DNA from: Blastocladiella emersonii ATCC 22665
Taxonomy: Eukaryota > Blastocladiomycota > Blastocladiomycetes > Blastocladiales > Blastocladiaceae
NCBI GenBank assembly: GCA_025594325.1
Contig: JANHCV010000003.1
Coordinates: forward strand, 1,116,001-1,180,000
Length of the DNA: 64,000 bases
Direction: 5' to 3'
Below are positions 21,617 through 31,975 of the stretch, piece after piece. Positions within the stretch are counted from its first letter, which is position 1; the number at the start of each line of letters is the position of its first letter. The notes beneath the pieces were generated by a model. The model saw nothing but the letters and a program-made list of their open reading frames with translations, was not told the origin of the DNA and made no database searches. Both the position numbers and the translations under genes were made by a program.

Positions 21617-23752
21617 ATGTATTCTATCTTGTCGCAAGCGCGATTGTGCCCCGCCGCGGCGTCGAACCTTCTACGCCTGCGGCTGGGCGGTACCCCCGCC
21701 GCCGTCCGGTCCCTGCACGCTACTGCGCTGGCCCTCCGCGACGACGGCAGCCGCAACAAGGCCACGACGCCCTTCTCGCAGGCCCGCAAGCATGCTGGTC
21801 GACACACGGCTGTCCAGTCCGAGCCCGCCACACGTCGCCGTGACGGTCCGCGCCGGACTAGCCCGGCCAGCCAGTCCAAGGCGGAAGCGGCGGCACCCGC
21901 GCCCTCTCGTCCGACCGCGGCGACCAAGCGGCAACGCCTGCACTACTCGCCGCCGCCCGCGGACCTGCCGTGGTCCTCGGCCGCGAGCCCGCGCGTCGCC
22001 GCCGCGATCCAGTCGCAGTTCGGCTTCGAGACGTGCACGCCGGTCCAGGCGACCGTCGCGACGCGGCTCACGCCCGCGGCCGACGCCGTGGTGCAGGCCA
22101 AGACAGGCACCGGAAAGACGGTCGCGTACCTGGTCTCGGTCGTCGAGCAGCTGCTCGCCAATCTCGGCGCGGGCAGCGATGGGGTCCGCGCGCTCGTCGT
22201 AGCGCCGACGCGCGAGCTCGCGACGCAGATCGCGGGCGTCGCCAAGACCCTCGCGTCGCCGCTCGGCCTGCGCGTCGCGGCCGTGATCGGCGGCGAGAGC
22301 CGCGCGCAGCAGCTCAAGACGCTGCGCGACTTCACGCCCGCGGTCGTGGTGACGACGCCCGGCCGGCTCGTTGACCTTCTGTCCGACGCGTCGGCCGCCG
22401 CGAAATTCGCCGCCGTCGAGGCAATGGTCCTCGACGAGGCGGACCGGATGCTCGAGGGTGGGTTCCAGGACGACCTGGTCGCCATCACCCGCGCGCTGCC
22501 GGCGGGGCGGTACCGCACGCTGCTGTTCTCGGCGACGTTTCCAGCGAACGTGCAGGCGCTCGCGCAGTCCACGCTGCGGGCCGGGTTCACGGCGCTCAGC
22601 ACGGTGTCCGCCAACGACCCGGGCACCGTGCACGGGGTGCGCCAGTTCTACGCCGTCGCGGGCATGGCCAGCCAGCCGTCGCTCGTGCACGCCGTGCTGC
22701 ACCGGCACGCGACCGCCTCGCCCAGCAACTTCAAGGCGATGGTGTTCCTCCCCACAACAACCATGACCGAACTCTACGCGGCCCTCTTCCGCGCGCTCCC
22801 GACCCCGCTCGACGTGCCCGTGTGGGAACTCCACTCGCGCCTCCCGCCGTCCGTCCGCACGCGCGCCGCCGCCGCGTTCCGCGACGCGTCCGCGGGCGTC
22901 CTGTTCACGTCGGACGTGTCGGCGCGCGGCGTCGACTACCCGGGCGTCGCGCTCGTCGTCCAGGTCGGCCCGCCGCCGTCGCGCGACGCGTACGTGCACC
23001 GGATCGGGCGCACCGCGCGCGCCGGCGAAAAGGGGACGGGGTTGCTGGTCCTTGCGCCGTTCGAGCGCACAGTGCTCGACGCGCTCGCCGAGGTCCCGCT
23101 CGTCAAGCTCGACGTCGTCAACGGGAACGTCGACCTCGAGACGGGGGTCCGGGTGCCGAAGGGGTTCAAGTGGGACGGGAGCAAGAGTCAGCGGCTCCTC
23201 CGTGCGGCCGCGGGCGAGGTCGCGGCTGAGGATACGCGGCGCGCGAATCTCGCTGTCGTCTCGGCGGCGGAAGGGCGGGTTGCTGCGGCGTACCTCGGGA
23301 TGCTTGGCTTCTGTACGCTCCTCGCTTACCCACCGCCATGTCCTTTCACTAACCAACCCCCACCGTGTGTAGACCAGGGCCAAATCGACGTGCTCTCCGC
23401 GACCTCGACCACACCGCTCGCGGGCTCGGCGAACCCGGCCGCCCTGCCGCTGTCGGGGTACTCGATTCTCAAGGAGCTCAACGCGTTCGCGGCTGCACTC
23501 GGACTTCGGACGCTGCCCGCGCTGCCGTCGGCGCTGCGCGGGACGTTTGCGGCGCCGCAGAGCTACGTGATCGAGCAGCGCGCGCGGTCCGCGGCCGCGG
23601 CGTCGGCGCCCAACCGGCGCGCCGCCGCCAAGATCTTGGGGGCCAAGCGCAAGTCGGGCGAGTTCAAGGCGCTCGTCAAGGGCACGCGGCGCAAGCCGAT
23701 GCTCGACAACGAGTTTTCGTACCGCCGCGGCGGAGGCAGCGGTGGGATGTAG
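21617..23752 (+). CDS. Mitochondrial DEAD-box RNA helicase (Mss116-like)
   Basis: ATP-dependent RNA helicase. Exons 21617-23312 and 23373-23752 join across a 60-nt GTACGC intron to 691 residues. The N-terminus is Arg/Leu/Ala-rich and amphipathic (RLRLGGTPAAVRSLHATAL), typical of a mitochondrial presequence. Helicase motifs are in order: Q-motif region CTPVQ (about 140), AKTGTGKT (about 161), PTRELA, TPGR, DEAD (about 273), SAT (about 305), TSDVSARGVDYP and HRIGRTAR (about 462). The C-terminal extension contains GFYQGQ across the intron, like the Mss116/DDX18-related extension. The predicted role is mitochondrial intron splicing or RNA chaperoning; the assignment to Mss116 rather than a sister mitochondrial helicase is by overall layout. 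It starts 30 bp from HEN1, head to head. Confidence 0.85.
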   Translation: MYSILSQARLCPAAASNLLRLRLGGTPAAVRSLHATALALRDDGSRNKATTPFSQARKHAGRHTAVQSEPATRRRDGPRRTSPASQSKAEAAAPAPSRPTAATKRQRLHYSPPPADLPWSSAASPRVAAAIQSQFGFETCTPVQATVATRLTPAADAVVQAKTGTGKTVAYLVSVVEQLLANLGAGSDGVRALVVAPTRELATQIAGVAKTLASPLGLRVAAVIGGESRAQQLKTLRDFTPAVVVTTPGRLVDLLSDASAAAKFAAVEAMVLDEADRMLEGGFQDDLVAITRALPAGRYRTLLFSATFPANVQALAQSTLRAGFTALSTVSANDPGTVHGVRQFYAVAGMASQPSLVHAVLHRHATASPSNFKAMVFLPTTTMTELYAALFRALPTPLDVPVWELHSRLPPSVRTRAAAAFRDASAGVLFTSDVSARGVDYPGVALVVQVGPPPSRDAYVHRIGRTARAGEKGTGLLVLAPFERTVLDALAEVPLVKLDVVNGNVDLETGVRVPKGFKWDGSKSQRLLRAAAGEVAAEDTRRANLAVVSAAEGRVAAAYLGMLGFCTLLAYPPPCPFTNQPPPCVDQGQIDVLSATSTTPLAGSANPAALPLSGYSILKELNAFAAALGLRTLPALPSALRGTFAAPQSYVIEQRARSAAAASAPNRRAAAKILGAKRKSGEFKALVKGTRRKPMLDNEFSYRRGGGSGGM

Positions 23753-23795
23753 AGGTAGAGAGAAGACTATATTACAATTAGGACCAGCAACACGT

Positions 23796-25632
23796 CTAGT
23801 GGTGGAACAGGCGCAGGTTGGTGAACGAGTAGGTCATGCCGTACTCGTTCGCCGTCGCGACGACCGCGTCGTCCGACACCGAGCCCGAGGGCGCGGCGAC
23901 GTGGTGGACGCCCGAGTCGACGGCGCGGTACAGCGAGTCGGGGAACGGGAAGAAGGCGTCGGACGCGAGCGCGACGCCCTGCTGCTGCTTGAGCCACGCG
24001 CGCTTCTCGTCGGCCGTGAGCTCGGCGGGGAGCTCGTCGAACACGGCCTCGTACGCGGCGCGCGACGCGCCGGTGCCGATCTGCGACGTGACGAACAGGT
24101 CGATGGCGTTGGACTTGTCGGCGCGCTTGGTGCCCTTTTTGAACTTCATGCCGAGCACCTTCGGGTGGTGGCGCAGCCACCAGTTGTCGGCCTTGTCGGC
24201 GGCGAGCCGCGTGCAGTGGACGCGCGACTGCTGGCCGGCGCCGACGCCCACGACCATGCCGTTCTTGGCAAAGGCGACCGAGTTGGACTGCGTGTACTTG
24301 AGCGTGATGGTGGCGACGAGCAGGTCGCGGACGGCACCCTCGGCCAGGTCCTTCTTGGCCGACACCACGTTGGCGAAGAGCGCCGGGTCAATGGCCACGT
24401 CGTTGCGGCGCTGCTGCAGGTTGAGGCCGTACACCTGGCGGGTCTCGGTGGCGGGGGGCTCGTAGGCCGGGTCCATCTGGAGCACGCAGTACTTGCCGCC
24501 CTTCTTGGCCTGCAGGATGGCGAGGGCCTCGGGCGAGTAGGCGGGGGCAATGACGCCGTCCGACACCTCGCGCGAGATGATCTTGGCCGTGACCGCATCG
24601 CACTCGGCCGACAGCGCGAGGAAGTCGCCAAACGACGACATGCGGTCGGCGCCGCGCGCGCGCGCGTACGCCGTGGCGAGCGGCGTCAGCGAGTCGAACA
24701 GGTCGTCGACCATGCACACCTTGGCCTCGTCGCGCGTGAGCGGCACGCCGACGGCGGCGCCGGCGGGCGACACGTGCTTGAAAGAGGCGGCGGCGGGGAT
24801 GCCCGTGGCGCGGTGCAGGTCCTTGACGAGCGGCCACGCGTTGAAGGCGTCGAGCAGGTTGATGTAGCCCGGGCTGCCGTTGAGCACCTTGAAGGGGAGG
24901 TTGCCGTGGTTGGTGAAGACCTGGGCGGGCTTCTGGTGCGGGTTCATGCCGTAGCGCAGGGTCAGCTGCGACTCGCCGGCCGAGTACTGCTGGCGGAAGT
25001 AGTTGGAGATGGCCTCGTCGTACTCGGCCGTGTGGTTGAAGGCCTTGAGGGCGAGCTTCTGGCGCATGGCCTCGGACACGGTGCCGTTCGCGCGCAGGTC
25101 GGCGACGAGCGGCGCGTAGTCAGTCGGGTCGCACACGATGGCGACGCGCGCGTGGTTCTTGGCCGCGGCGCGGAGCAGCGTCACGCCGCCAATGTCCACC
25201 TCCTCGACGGCCTCGGCAATGGTCACGCCGTCGCGCGCCACCGTGTTCTGGAACGGGTACAGGTTGCACACGACAATGTCGATCATGTCGATCTGGCGCT
25301 CCTTGAGGTCGGCCAGGTCCGACGGGATGTTGCGGGCGAGGATGCCGCCGTGCACCACGGGGTGCAGCGTCTTGACGCGGCCGCCGAGCATCTCGGGGGC
25401 ATTGGTCAGGTCGGCCACGTCGTCGACGGCGAGCCCGGCATCGCGGATCTTCTTGGAAGTGCCGCCCGACGCGATCAGGCGCACGCCGAGGGACGCCAGG
25501 TCGCGCGCGAGCTCGACGAGGCCGGTCTTGTCGGAGACGGAGAGGAGGGCTGTGGATCGGTACGGGGTTAGCGATGGTGGGAAGCTGCTGCATGGGGCTC
25601 TGCGGCGAGTACTGACCGAGCTTCTGGGACAT
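23796..25632 (-). CDS. ADE17: Bifunctional AICAR transformylase / IMP cyclohydrolase
   Basis: Catalyses the last two steps of de novo purine synthesis: formylation of AICAR with 10-formyl-THF, then ring closure to IMP. A tiny first exon of 16 nt (25617-25632; Met-Ser-Gln-Lys-Leu) is joined across a 67-nt GTCAGT intron to exon 2 (23796-25549), giving 589 residues, the normal family length. The N-terminal IMP cyclohydrolase part starts [15 protein letters not shown] and includes ASGGTSK and GGRVKTLHP. The transformylase part includes [32 protein letters not shown] and a C-terminal AFFPFPD...[11 protein letters not shown]. The stop is only 43 bp from that of the convergent helicase gene. Confidence 0.95.
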
Positions 25633-25977
25633 GGCTGCGAGGTGAGGGCGACGGAGAAGGTGTCTTGGGAGGAGAGCGGGGTGCGCCGCGTGCTTTATAC
25701 TCGACGGACCTCGGGTCGATGGCCGTTCGTGAGCGAGCGCGCGCTCTCGGTCGCGGGTCGGAACGCGGGACGGGTCGTGCCGAAACGCGTCGGTCGTCCC
25801 GGCCCGCCCCGCATCCGATCCCGGGTCCACCCGCCCGTGGCGCACGCTTCGCTATCTGTGGCGCGCGGCACCAGGCGAGGTCTGGCGCGCGGGTCGCGGG
25901 TTCGGTTCCCGCCCTGCGCACACTGATTTAGGGTTAAATTAGGGTTTGAACAAGATATAAGATTCACAATCGCCGGC
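25633..25977. promoter_or_regulatory. ADE17 upstream region with two ACCCTAA boxes
   Basis: 345 bp between ADE17 and the 3' end of Elongin B. It contains TTAGGG at 25929-25934 and 25942-25947, which read ACCCTAA on the ADE17 strand. In fungi such boxes near promoters are bound by Tbf1/telobox factors. It also contains a tRNA-like T-arm that I rejected as a gene. Confidence 0.4.
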
Positions 25978-26413
25978 TCATGCCTTGGCCTCGCTCTCGG
26001 GACCGTCCTCGGGGTCGACGAGCGGTGCTGGCTCGGGCACCTCGATGGCCTCCCACTTGCTACACGCGCGTGCGCAGAGGTCAGCGTGGTCCCACAAAGC
26101 GGAACAAAAGCGCATACCCCTCGGCAGCGTTGGTCTCGCCCGGGATCCACAGGGCGAGGAACACGACGGCGTCATCGGGGACGCCGAGCTGGTCGAGCAC
26201 GGCCTTGTCCTCGAGCTCGGCGAGCTTGTCCTTTTGCGCGAGCAGCGCGTAGTCGACGGTGGTGGCGATCTTGTCCTTGGGCACCATGAGGCGCAGGTCG
26301 CGCGGGTCGCGCATCACCAGCTTGGCCACCTTGCGCTTGAGCGCCAGCACCGTGTCGGTCGCCGCGCACTGCACAAAGTACGTGGCCTTGCCGCGCTTGA
26401 CGCGCACCGTCAT
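25978..26413 (-). CDS. ELOB: Elongin B-like ubiquitin-fold protein
   Basis: Adaptor that pairs with Elongin C in Cullin-2/5 ubiquitin ligases and in the transcription elongation factor Elongin. Exons 26118-26413 and 25978-26059 join across a 58-nt GTATGC intron to 125 residues (human 118). The ubiquitin-like part has KRGKATYFVQ, VLALKRKVAKLV and RDPRDLRLM, followed by TLxE-like repeats. The second exon supplies KWEAIEVPEPAPLVDP, the counterpart of the Elongin B tail FEALxIEPxSxPPELPDV. Elongin B is absent from most Dikarya, so this supports an early-diverging fungus or another opisthokont. A generic ubiquitin-like protein is the alternative, but the tail favours Elongin B. Confidence 0.75.
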
Positions 26414-26675
26414 GCTGGAGAGGACCTAGACTCGCGCGGGCGGCGTGAGCGGTTCATCTGAGGACATTGCATCGAGTTGCATTGCGGGTGCTACCATGAT
26501 GGTTGAAGATTTCGAGTAGATTCGCAGGAAAAGTGAGTGACGCGACTTGACGCGCGCGTCACGCCGGCCGCCGACGTGACGTGGACGCGTGGCCGCCGCG
26601 CCGATCGAGCGAAGCTCTGGACACGGATCGCACACGGCCCCCGCTCTCGCTTGCCCCCCGCAAACTACACAAACC

Positions 26676-29170
26676 ATGACCATGCAAGCAGACTACACGC
26701 TCGCGGCCGTGGTGCCGGCGCACGAGCAGGACACCAAGGACCTGGTGTTCCTGTCCGACTCGGTGCTCGCCACCTGCTCGCGCGACCACACGGCGCGCAT
26801 CTGGCAGCTCGTCCCGCAGGAGAACGGCGGCACCGACGTCGTGCTCGTCCACACCCTCGCCGACCACCAGGGCTTCGTCAATGCCGTCGCCGCCGTCGAC
26901 GGGCCCAACTCGACCAAGCTGCTCGCGTCGGGCGGCTCCGACAAGACCATCCACGTCCACGAGCCCGAAAACGGCGCCCTCGTCCTCACCCTCGTCGGAC
27001 ACACCGAGAACGTGTGCGTGCTCGGCCGCATCCCCGGCGTCTCGACGGGCGTCATCTCCGGCAGCTGGGACAAGTACGATCTTTCGCGTCACGCGCCACC
27101 CTGATCGTCGTCTCACCCGTACATCCCCTCGCTCACAGGACCGCGCGCGTCTGGATCAACGGCGAGTGCGTGTACATGCTCAAGGGCCACGAGCAGGCCG
27201 TGTGGGGCGTGCTCGCGCTCGACGCCACCACCTTCGTGACCGCCGCCGCCGACAAGACCATCAAGATCTGGAACGGCGACAAGTGCGTCAAGACCGTGAC
27301 GGGCCACACGGACGTGGTGCGCGCGCTCGTGCACATCCCGGCGCTCGACCTGGTTGCCAGCTGCAGCAACGACAGCACCGTGCGCGTGTGGACGCGCTTG
27401 GGCGAGCTCGTGCAGGAGCTGCACGGCCACACGTCCTTTGTGTACAAGGTGACCGTCAACACGGCCACGGGCGAGCTCGTGAGCTGCGGCGAGGACCGGT
27501 GCGTGCGCGTGTGGCTCGACGGCGAGCTCAAGCAGACCATCCCGCTCCCCTCGGTCTCGGTGTGGTCCGTCGCCGTCAACCCCGCCGGCACCGAGCTCGC
27601 CGCCGCCGAGAGCAACGGCACCGTGTACCTGTTCACGCGCGACCCGGCCCGCGCCGCCCAGGCCGACCTCGTCAAGGCCTTTGAGGAGTCGCTCGCGTCC
27701 TCGGCCATCCCCAAGAACCAGATCGGCGATATCAAGAAGGACGACCTCCCCGGGCCCGAGGCCCTCGCCAACCCGGGCAACCGCGACGGCCAGGTGCTCA
27801 TGGTCAAGACCGAGGCCGGCAACGTCGAGGCCCACCAGTGGTCCAGCGGCCAGAAGATGTGGGTCAAGGTCGGCGACGTGGTCGACGCCATTGGCAGCGG
27901 CCGCAAGCAGGTCTACAACGGCAAGGAGTACGACTACGTCTTCGACATTGACGTCGGCGGCGGCCAGTTCCTCAAGCTCCCCTACAACGTTGCCGGTACG
28001 CTTCGCTTCTCACTCCGCACGCGTCGTGACGCTGGCTGACCCGCTTCACCCACAGAGAACCCGTACACGGCCGCGCAGGCGTTCCTGTGGAAGTACGAGC
28101 TGTCGCAAGAGTTCCTCGACCAGGTCGCCAACTTCATCGTCACCAACACCAAGGGCCACACCGTCTCGACCTCGGCCGACGCCGCCAACGAGTTTGTTGA
28201 CCCCTTCACCGGCGGCAACCGCTACACGCCCGCCGGCAGTTCCGCGCCATCGGCCTTCGCGGCCCAGCCCGCCACCGGTGCAGCTGGCGCGAGCAACGCG
28301 TCCGCGTTCAGCCCGTGGACCAGCGGGTATACGACGTCGACGCTCAGCTCCGCCTCCTCCTCCGCTGCCGCTGCGCCCGCACCCGCGACTGCGACGTACT
28401 CGCCGACGTCGGCCTCGGCCGGCCGCCTCGCTGCCGTGCCCGTCAAGGAGTACGTGACGTTCAAGCAGATCAACTACGGCGCCATCGCCAACAAGCTGGC
28501 CAAGCAGCAGTCCGATTTCGGCGTGACGCTGTCGCCCGCGGCGGGCACCGCGGCCGAGCTCGAGGAGCACCCGTGGTCGACGGCGACGAGCGTGCTCACG
28601 CTGCCGGCGTGGCCCGTGGCCGAGCGGTTCCCGGCACTCGACCTGGTGCGGTACTTTGTGCTCTCGCACGACGAGCCCGCGCAGACGCGGCAGGCGCTCG
28701 ACTGGGCGGGCGAGGCGCTTGTCGCGGCGGCGAGCCACGCGTCGGTGATGCTCGCGCTGCGCATCTACGCCAACCTGTTCCACCTCGCGCGCAACCGCTC
28801 TGCCGTCATGGCGCGGCTCGGCGAGATCCTCCCGCACCTCAACACGCACCGCGGGTCCAAGAACAAGAACGTGCGGCAGTCGGTCGCCACGGTGCTCCTC
28901 AACGCGGCCGTGCACATGGTGCAGACCAAGGCCGAGGCCGAGACCATGAACGTAATCGCGGTGCTCGCCGAGATGCTCGTCGGCGAGGCCGACCCCGAGA
29001 CGCTGTACCGCACGGTCGCGGCCGTCGGCACCATGGCGGCGCTCGGCAGCTCCGTCAAGCCGTTCCTCGCCGGGCTCGGCGTCCGCGCCGCCCTCATGGC
29101 GATCCAGGTCCAGCCCGCGACCGAGGAGCGGACCAAGTTTGCGATTGCGGACTCGCTCGCGCTCATCTGA
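26676..29170 (+). CDS. DOA1: DOA1/UFD3/PLAA ubiquitin-binding WD40 protein
   Basis: Cofactor of the Cdc48/p97 segregase that maintains the free ubiquitin pool and sorts ubiquitinated cargo. Exons 26676-27073, 27139-27995 and 28056-29170 give 789 residues with closed phases; both introns have GTACG donors. Residues 1 to about 300 are a seven-bladed WD40 propeller (repeated DKTIKIWNG, NDSTVRVW, EDRCVRVW). Residues about 335-450 are the PFU ubiquitin-binding domain (NRDGQVLMVKTEAGNVEAHQ, YDYVFDIDVGGG). About 505-789 is the PUL armadillo domain that binds Cdc48 (VTFKQINYGAIANKL, then helical repeats). The linker between PFU and PUL is Ala/Ser/Thr-rich. The start at MTMQAD lies just before the first repeat. 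It converges with the deaminase gene, 54 bp apart. Confidence 0.95.
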
Positions 29171-29224
29171 AGTTCTTTGAGAAGTCTGTATACAAAGGTT
29201 TGGAACGGCTGAGCTCGTCAACTT

Positions 29225-30019
29225 TCACTCGTCGTCGTCGTCGTCAGCGCCCTGCTTGTACACTGCCCGAATATGCCGGTTGGGCGCCCAGCACTCTTCC
29301 TCGAACCCGGCGCGCACCACGACCTCGACGCCATGCTCGGCAAGCATCTCGGCGCCCGTGCACTTGACAAAGATATCGCTCGGCTCGGCGATCCCCATGA
29401 CGACGCGGCGCAGGCCCAGCGCCAGCGCGTGCGCCGTGCACCCCTCGCGCCCGCTCAGCCGCGTCGTGCACGGCTCCATGGTCGTGTACAGCGTGACGCC
29501 CGGCGCGCACAGGATGGCGCGCACCGCGGGCGACCATGGCGCCGCGTCGGGCGACGGCGAAAGCTGCTGCAGCTTGAGGAAACAGCACTCCTCGGCGTGC
29601 GTGTTGCCCGGCAGCTCGCGCGAGTAGCCCGTCGCGAGAACGACGTGGCCCGCCGGCGCGTCGGCGGGTTGCCGGCACCGTGCGGCCGCGGCGGACGCGG
29701 GGGAGGAGGCGGGGACCGGGAGGGCAGCGACGAGGACCGCCCCGACGCAGTACGCGGACGGCGACGGCTCCGACAGGTGCGCGAGCTGGATCGCGTACCG
29801 CAGCCAGTACAGGTCCGGGTCGGCGTCGCTGCTGCTACTGCTTCCTGCGGCGGCAGAAACGGCGGATGGTGGTGGTGGGAGCGGCTGCGAGAGTGATTCG
29901 GGCGTGATGGGAGGCGAGATCAGCGCGGAGGCGGTCGAGGACGCGGGCGCCTTGGCAGCGGGCGCGGTTTCTGGCTGCACAGCGGGCAGGGCGGCTTCAT
30001 TGAGATCCATGGTCGGCAT
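29225..30019 (-). CDS. RibD/Rib2-type cytidine deaminase family protein
   Basis: Zinc-dependent deaminase fold. From the ATG at 30010 it has 261 residues; an ATG three codons upstream (30019) is equally possible and is used for the span. Residues 1-63 are Ala/Pro/Ser-rich. The catalytic domain has YCVGAVLVA (about 87), ATGYSRELPGNTHAEECC with the catalytic HAE at 138-140, and TTMEPCTTRLSGREGC with zinc-binding Cys 181 and Cys 191. The spacing and the SRELPGNTHAE block resemble the diaminopyrimidine deaminase of riboflavin synthesis (RibD N-terminal domain, fungal Rib2). A riboflavin role is therefore likely but not proven; no reductase domain is attached. It ends with five Asp plus Glu. Confidence 0.72.
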   Translation of the reverse strand: MPTMDLNEAALPAVQPETAPAAKAPASSTASALISPPITPESLSQPLPPPPSAVSAAAGSSSSSDADPDLYWLRYAIQLAHLSEPSPSAYCVGAVLVAALPVPASSPASAAAARCRQPADAPAGHVVLATGYSRELPGNTHAEECCFLKLQQLSPSPDAAPWSPAVRAILCAPGVTLYTTMEPCTTRLSGREGCTAHALALGLRRVVMGIAEPSDIFVKCTGAEMLAEHGVEVVVRAGFEEECWAPNRHIRAVYKQGADDDDDE

Positions 30020-30672
30020 TCTGGCCGTTGCGGCGAGTCTGTGTCGGCCGAGGTGGGGTGAAAGTCGCAACAAGGGGAGCAAGCGGGTCGGTCTTGTACC
30101 GCGCGCGTGTGCCTGCCTGCTGCGACCGCGGCGCACCGGAGGCTCAGCTGGGCCGCTGCGGGACAGACCGGTCGACTGTGAACCTCCACACGCTCCTCGT
30201 TGAGCGGAGCCGACGGGCCCTGGTCAGCGCCGTGGCCAGCGCCAGGGCAGGCCCGCTCGCCCGTGGCCGCGAATGGCGTGCTGATCAGTCAGCGGAGTTG
30301 GGAGACTGCCTCCCTCGCCGCCAGCGGGAGGCAGGGAGGCACCGACTCTGCTATTTCGGGATCTAGGTTACGATGAGCATGTCGCCCGTGTGATGCGATG
30401 CGGTCGCTGTTGAAGGCTCGAGGGGTGCCTCGCAACCGGCCACGTGCAGGTGAGCTCGCTTCAAACACCACGTCGCGATCGCTCACCTTCGCTGCTTGTT
30501 CTGCATACATGGTCAGTCGACTCGCCAAATGAAGGGCAGAACCACATGCAATCTGATGGAACCTTCGTGAATGGATTGCTCGGGCGGGTCTGACCCTGCA
30601 GGCTCGCGCAAGCGCTTCCACCGTCATAGCCTACACTCTTCATCCGCTGCTCTGAAGACCTTTGACAAGATG
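30020..30672. other. Intergenic region, no gene seen
   Basis: About 650 bases between the deaminase start and the remnant upstream of the ankyrin-like gene. Frames are short and compositionally random. The proximal part must contain the deaminase promoter. Confidence 0.45.
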
Positions 30673-30673
30673 A

Positions 30674-30825
30674 CCCGGCCCCCCGCTTGATGTGATTGAG
30701 GACATTCTCATTGCGAGTTCAGCGGCGTCCACGGCTGCGGACCCGTGGGTCCGTCGCGGGTGCGGCCTCGCCCATGCTCCCCGCGAACTGTATGTCAGGT
30801 CCGCCGACTCGCCCAAGCAAATTTA
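30674..30825 (+). pseudogene. Degraded N-terminal copy of the ankyrin-like gene
   Basis: This stretch reads, in one frame, Pro-Pro-Leu-Asp-Val-Ile-Glu-Asp-Ile-Leu-Ile-Ala-Ser-Ser-Ala-Ala, which parallels the N-terminal LPLDVYEKVLIAASVALTA of the intact gene starting at 30842. A stop lies immediately upstream (30674-30676) and another about 45 codons downstream, and the expected Met is missing. The simplest reading is a tandem duplicate of which only the F-box-like beginning remains. Confidence 0.55.
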
Positions 30826-30841
30826 ACTCTATGCAACGCTC

Positions 30842-31855
30842 ATGAAACTCATGGAAATGGACCACACGGACCTTCCGGGCACCTCGATGACCGGGCTTCC
30901 GCTTGACGTATACGAGAAGGTTCTCATCGCAGCTTCGGTCGCCTTGACGGCGGATGCCCGCTCTCACATGCCCGATGCCCGCTTTCCCCGCTGCGATTGC
31001 TTCGAAGACCCGTCGCTCAAGAAACTCCGCCGTCTGCGCCCGCGATTCCGATACGGGCCGTATCGCTCTCGCCGTCCCTGCGCAATGTGGGAGCTACCAC
31101 CCGCGACCGCGTACGAGCTGGTCCAGTACTTGAACGTGTCACGCGGGCTCAGCCGGCTGCGCAAGTTTGTGATGACTCTCATTCCAGGCATGACGCCGTG
31201 TCACATCCTCGTGGATGATTGCGCCGACCGCGTCATCGCGTATTCGTGGCACCTGCCCCTGTCGCGCACGCTCCGCGAGATTCCGAAATGCGACTTGCTG
31301 CGCGTCATCTGCCGGGACGCGTCGAGTGCAATCTTCCGCCACTTGCTCGATTACGCACCCTGGTGGTTAGCTCTCGACGACCTTGCCGCAGCCGCCAGTG
31401 AGTACGGACGCGTCGATTTGCTCGATGCGTGGTTACGCGCGCGTTTCTCGAATTGCATCGATTCGAATGGTACTGTTGACTTCCACGCTCTGAATCTCGA
31501 TCTTCTGGACATCAAGCCAGGCGCGCATCGGCTCCCCGCACACTTGGACAGCGCTAGTCAGAATGGTCGCCTCGCCGTACTTCAGTGGTGGTGCAAGTAC
31601 TTTCCCAATCACGTCCAGTACACTACGTACGCTCTCGACAGCGCCAGCGCGTACGGCCACACCGCGGTGGTCAAGTGGTGGTTGCACGAGTCGGGGCTTC
31701 CGCTCAAGTATACCACACGCGCGCTCGATGGCGCATTCGAAAACAACCACAGAGCCGTGTTCTCGCTTTGGACCCAGTCGGGGCGCGAGCTCCGGCACAG
31801 CAACCAAGTTCTAAACCAGCTTTTTGGCAATCTGTCGGGTCCCAAGGACGCCTGA
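30842..31855 (+). CDS. F-box-like and ankyrin-like repeat protein
   Basis: Single exon, 337 residues (alternative start at 30851). The N-terminus carries LPLDVYEKVLIAAS, similar to the first helix of an F-box. The C-terminal third has about three ankyrin-like repeats with the pattern LDSAS.xGxxAVxxWW (residues about 237-315; LDSASQNGRLAVLQWW, LDSASAYGHTAVVKWW, LDGAFENNHRAVFSLW). Trp-Trp at the repeat end is a feature I associate with a large lineage-specific family in blastocladian and related zoosporic fungi. If the F-box is genuine, it could select substrates for an SCF ligase. A degraded relative lies just upstream, so the family is duplicating here. It converges with the EFCAB9-like gene. 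Confidence 0.75.
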   Translation: MKLMEMDHTDLPGTSMTGLPLDVYEKVLIAASVALTADARSHMPDARFPRCDCFEDPSLKKLRRLRPRFRYGPYRSRRPCAMWELPPATAYELVQYLNVSRGLSRLRKFVMTLIPGMTPCHILVDDCADRVIAYSWHLPLSRTLREIPKCDLLRVICRDASSAIFRHLLDYAPWWLALDDLAAAASEYGRVDLLDAWLRARFSNCIDSNGTVDFHALNLDLLDIKPGAHRLPAHLDSASQNGRLAVLQWWCKYFPNHVQYTTYALDSASAYGHTAVVKWWLHESGLPLKYTTRALDGAFENNHRAVFSLWTQSGRELRHSNQVLNQLFGNLSGPKDA

Positions 31856-31975
31856 GCTGCGCAATCGTCCAATTTGAGCTCAATACACGATCCGTCTTGT
31901 GTCAATATCCCCCTTAGCGAGGAGAACTCGCGCGCTTCGAGTACGAAAGTGTCTTTATTGCAACGACAGCCACAT

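Noticed and set aside
25840-25922. Possible tRNA gene on the plus strand (GCGGGTTCGGTTCCCGC T-arm)
   Set aside because: The T-stem and loop look good, but no matching 5' acceptor strand (GCGCAGG-like) or A-box D-arm is found within tRNA distance, with or without an intron.
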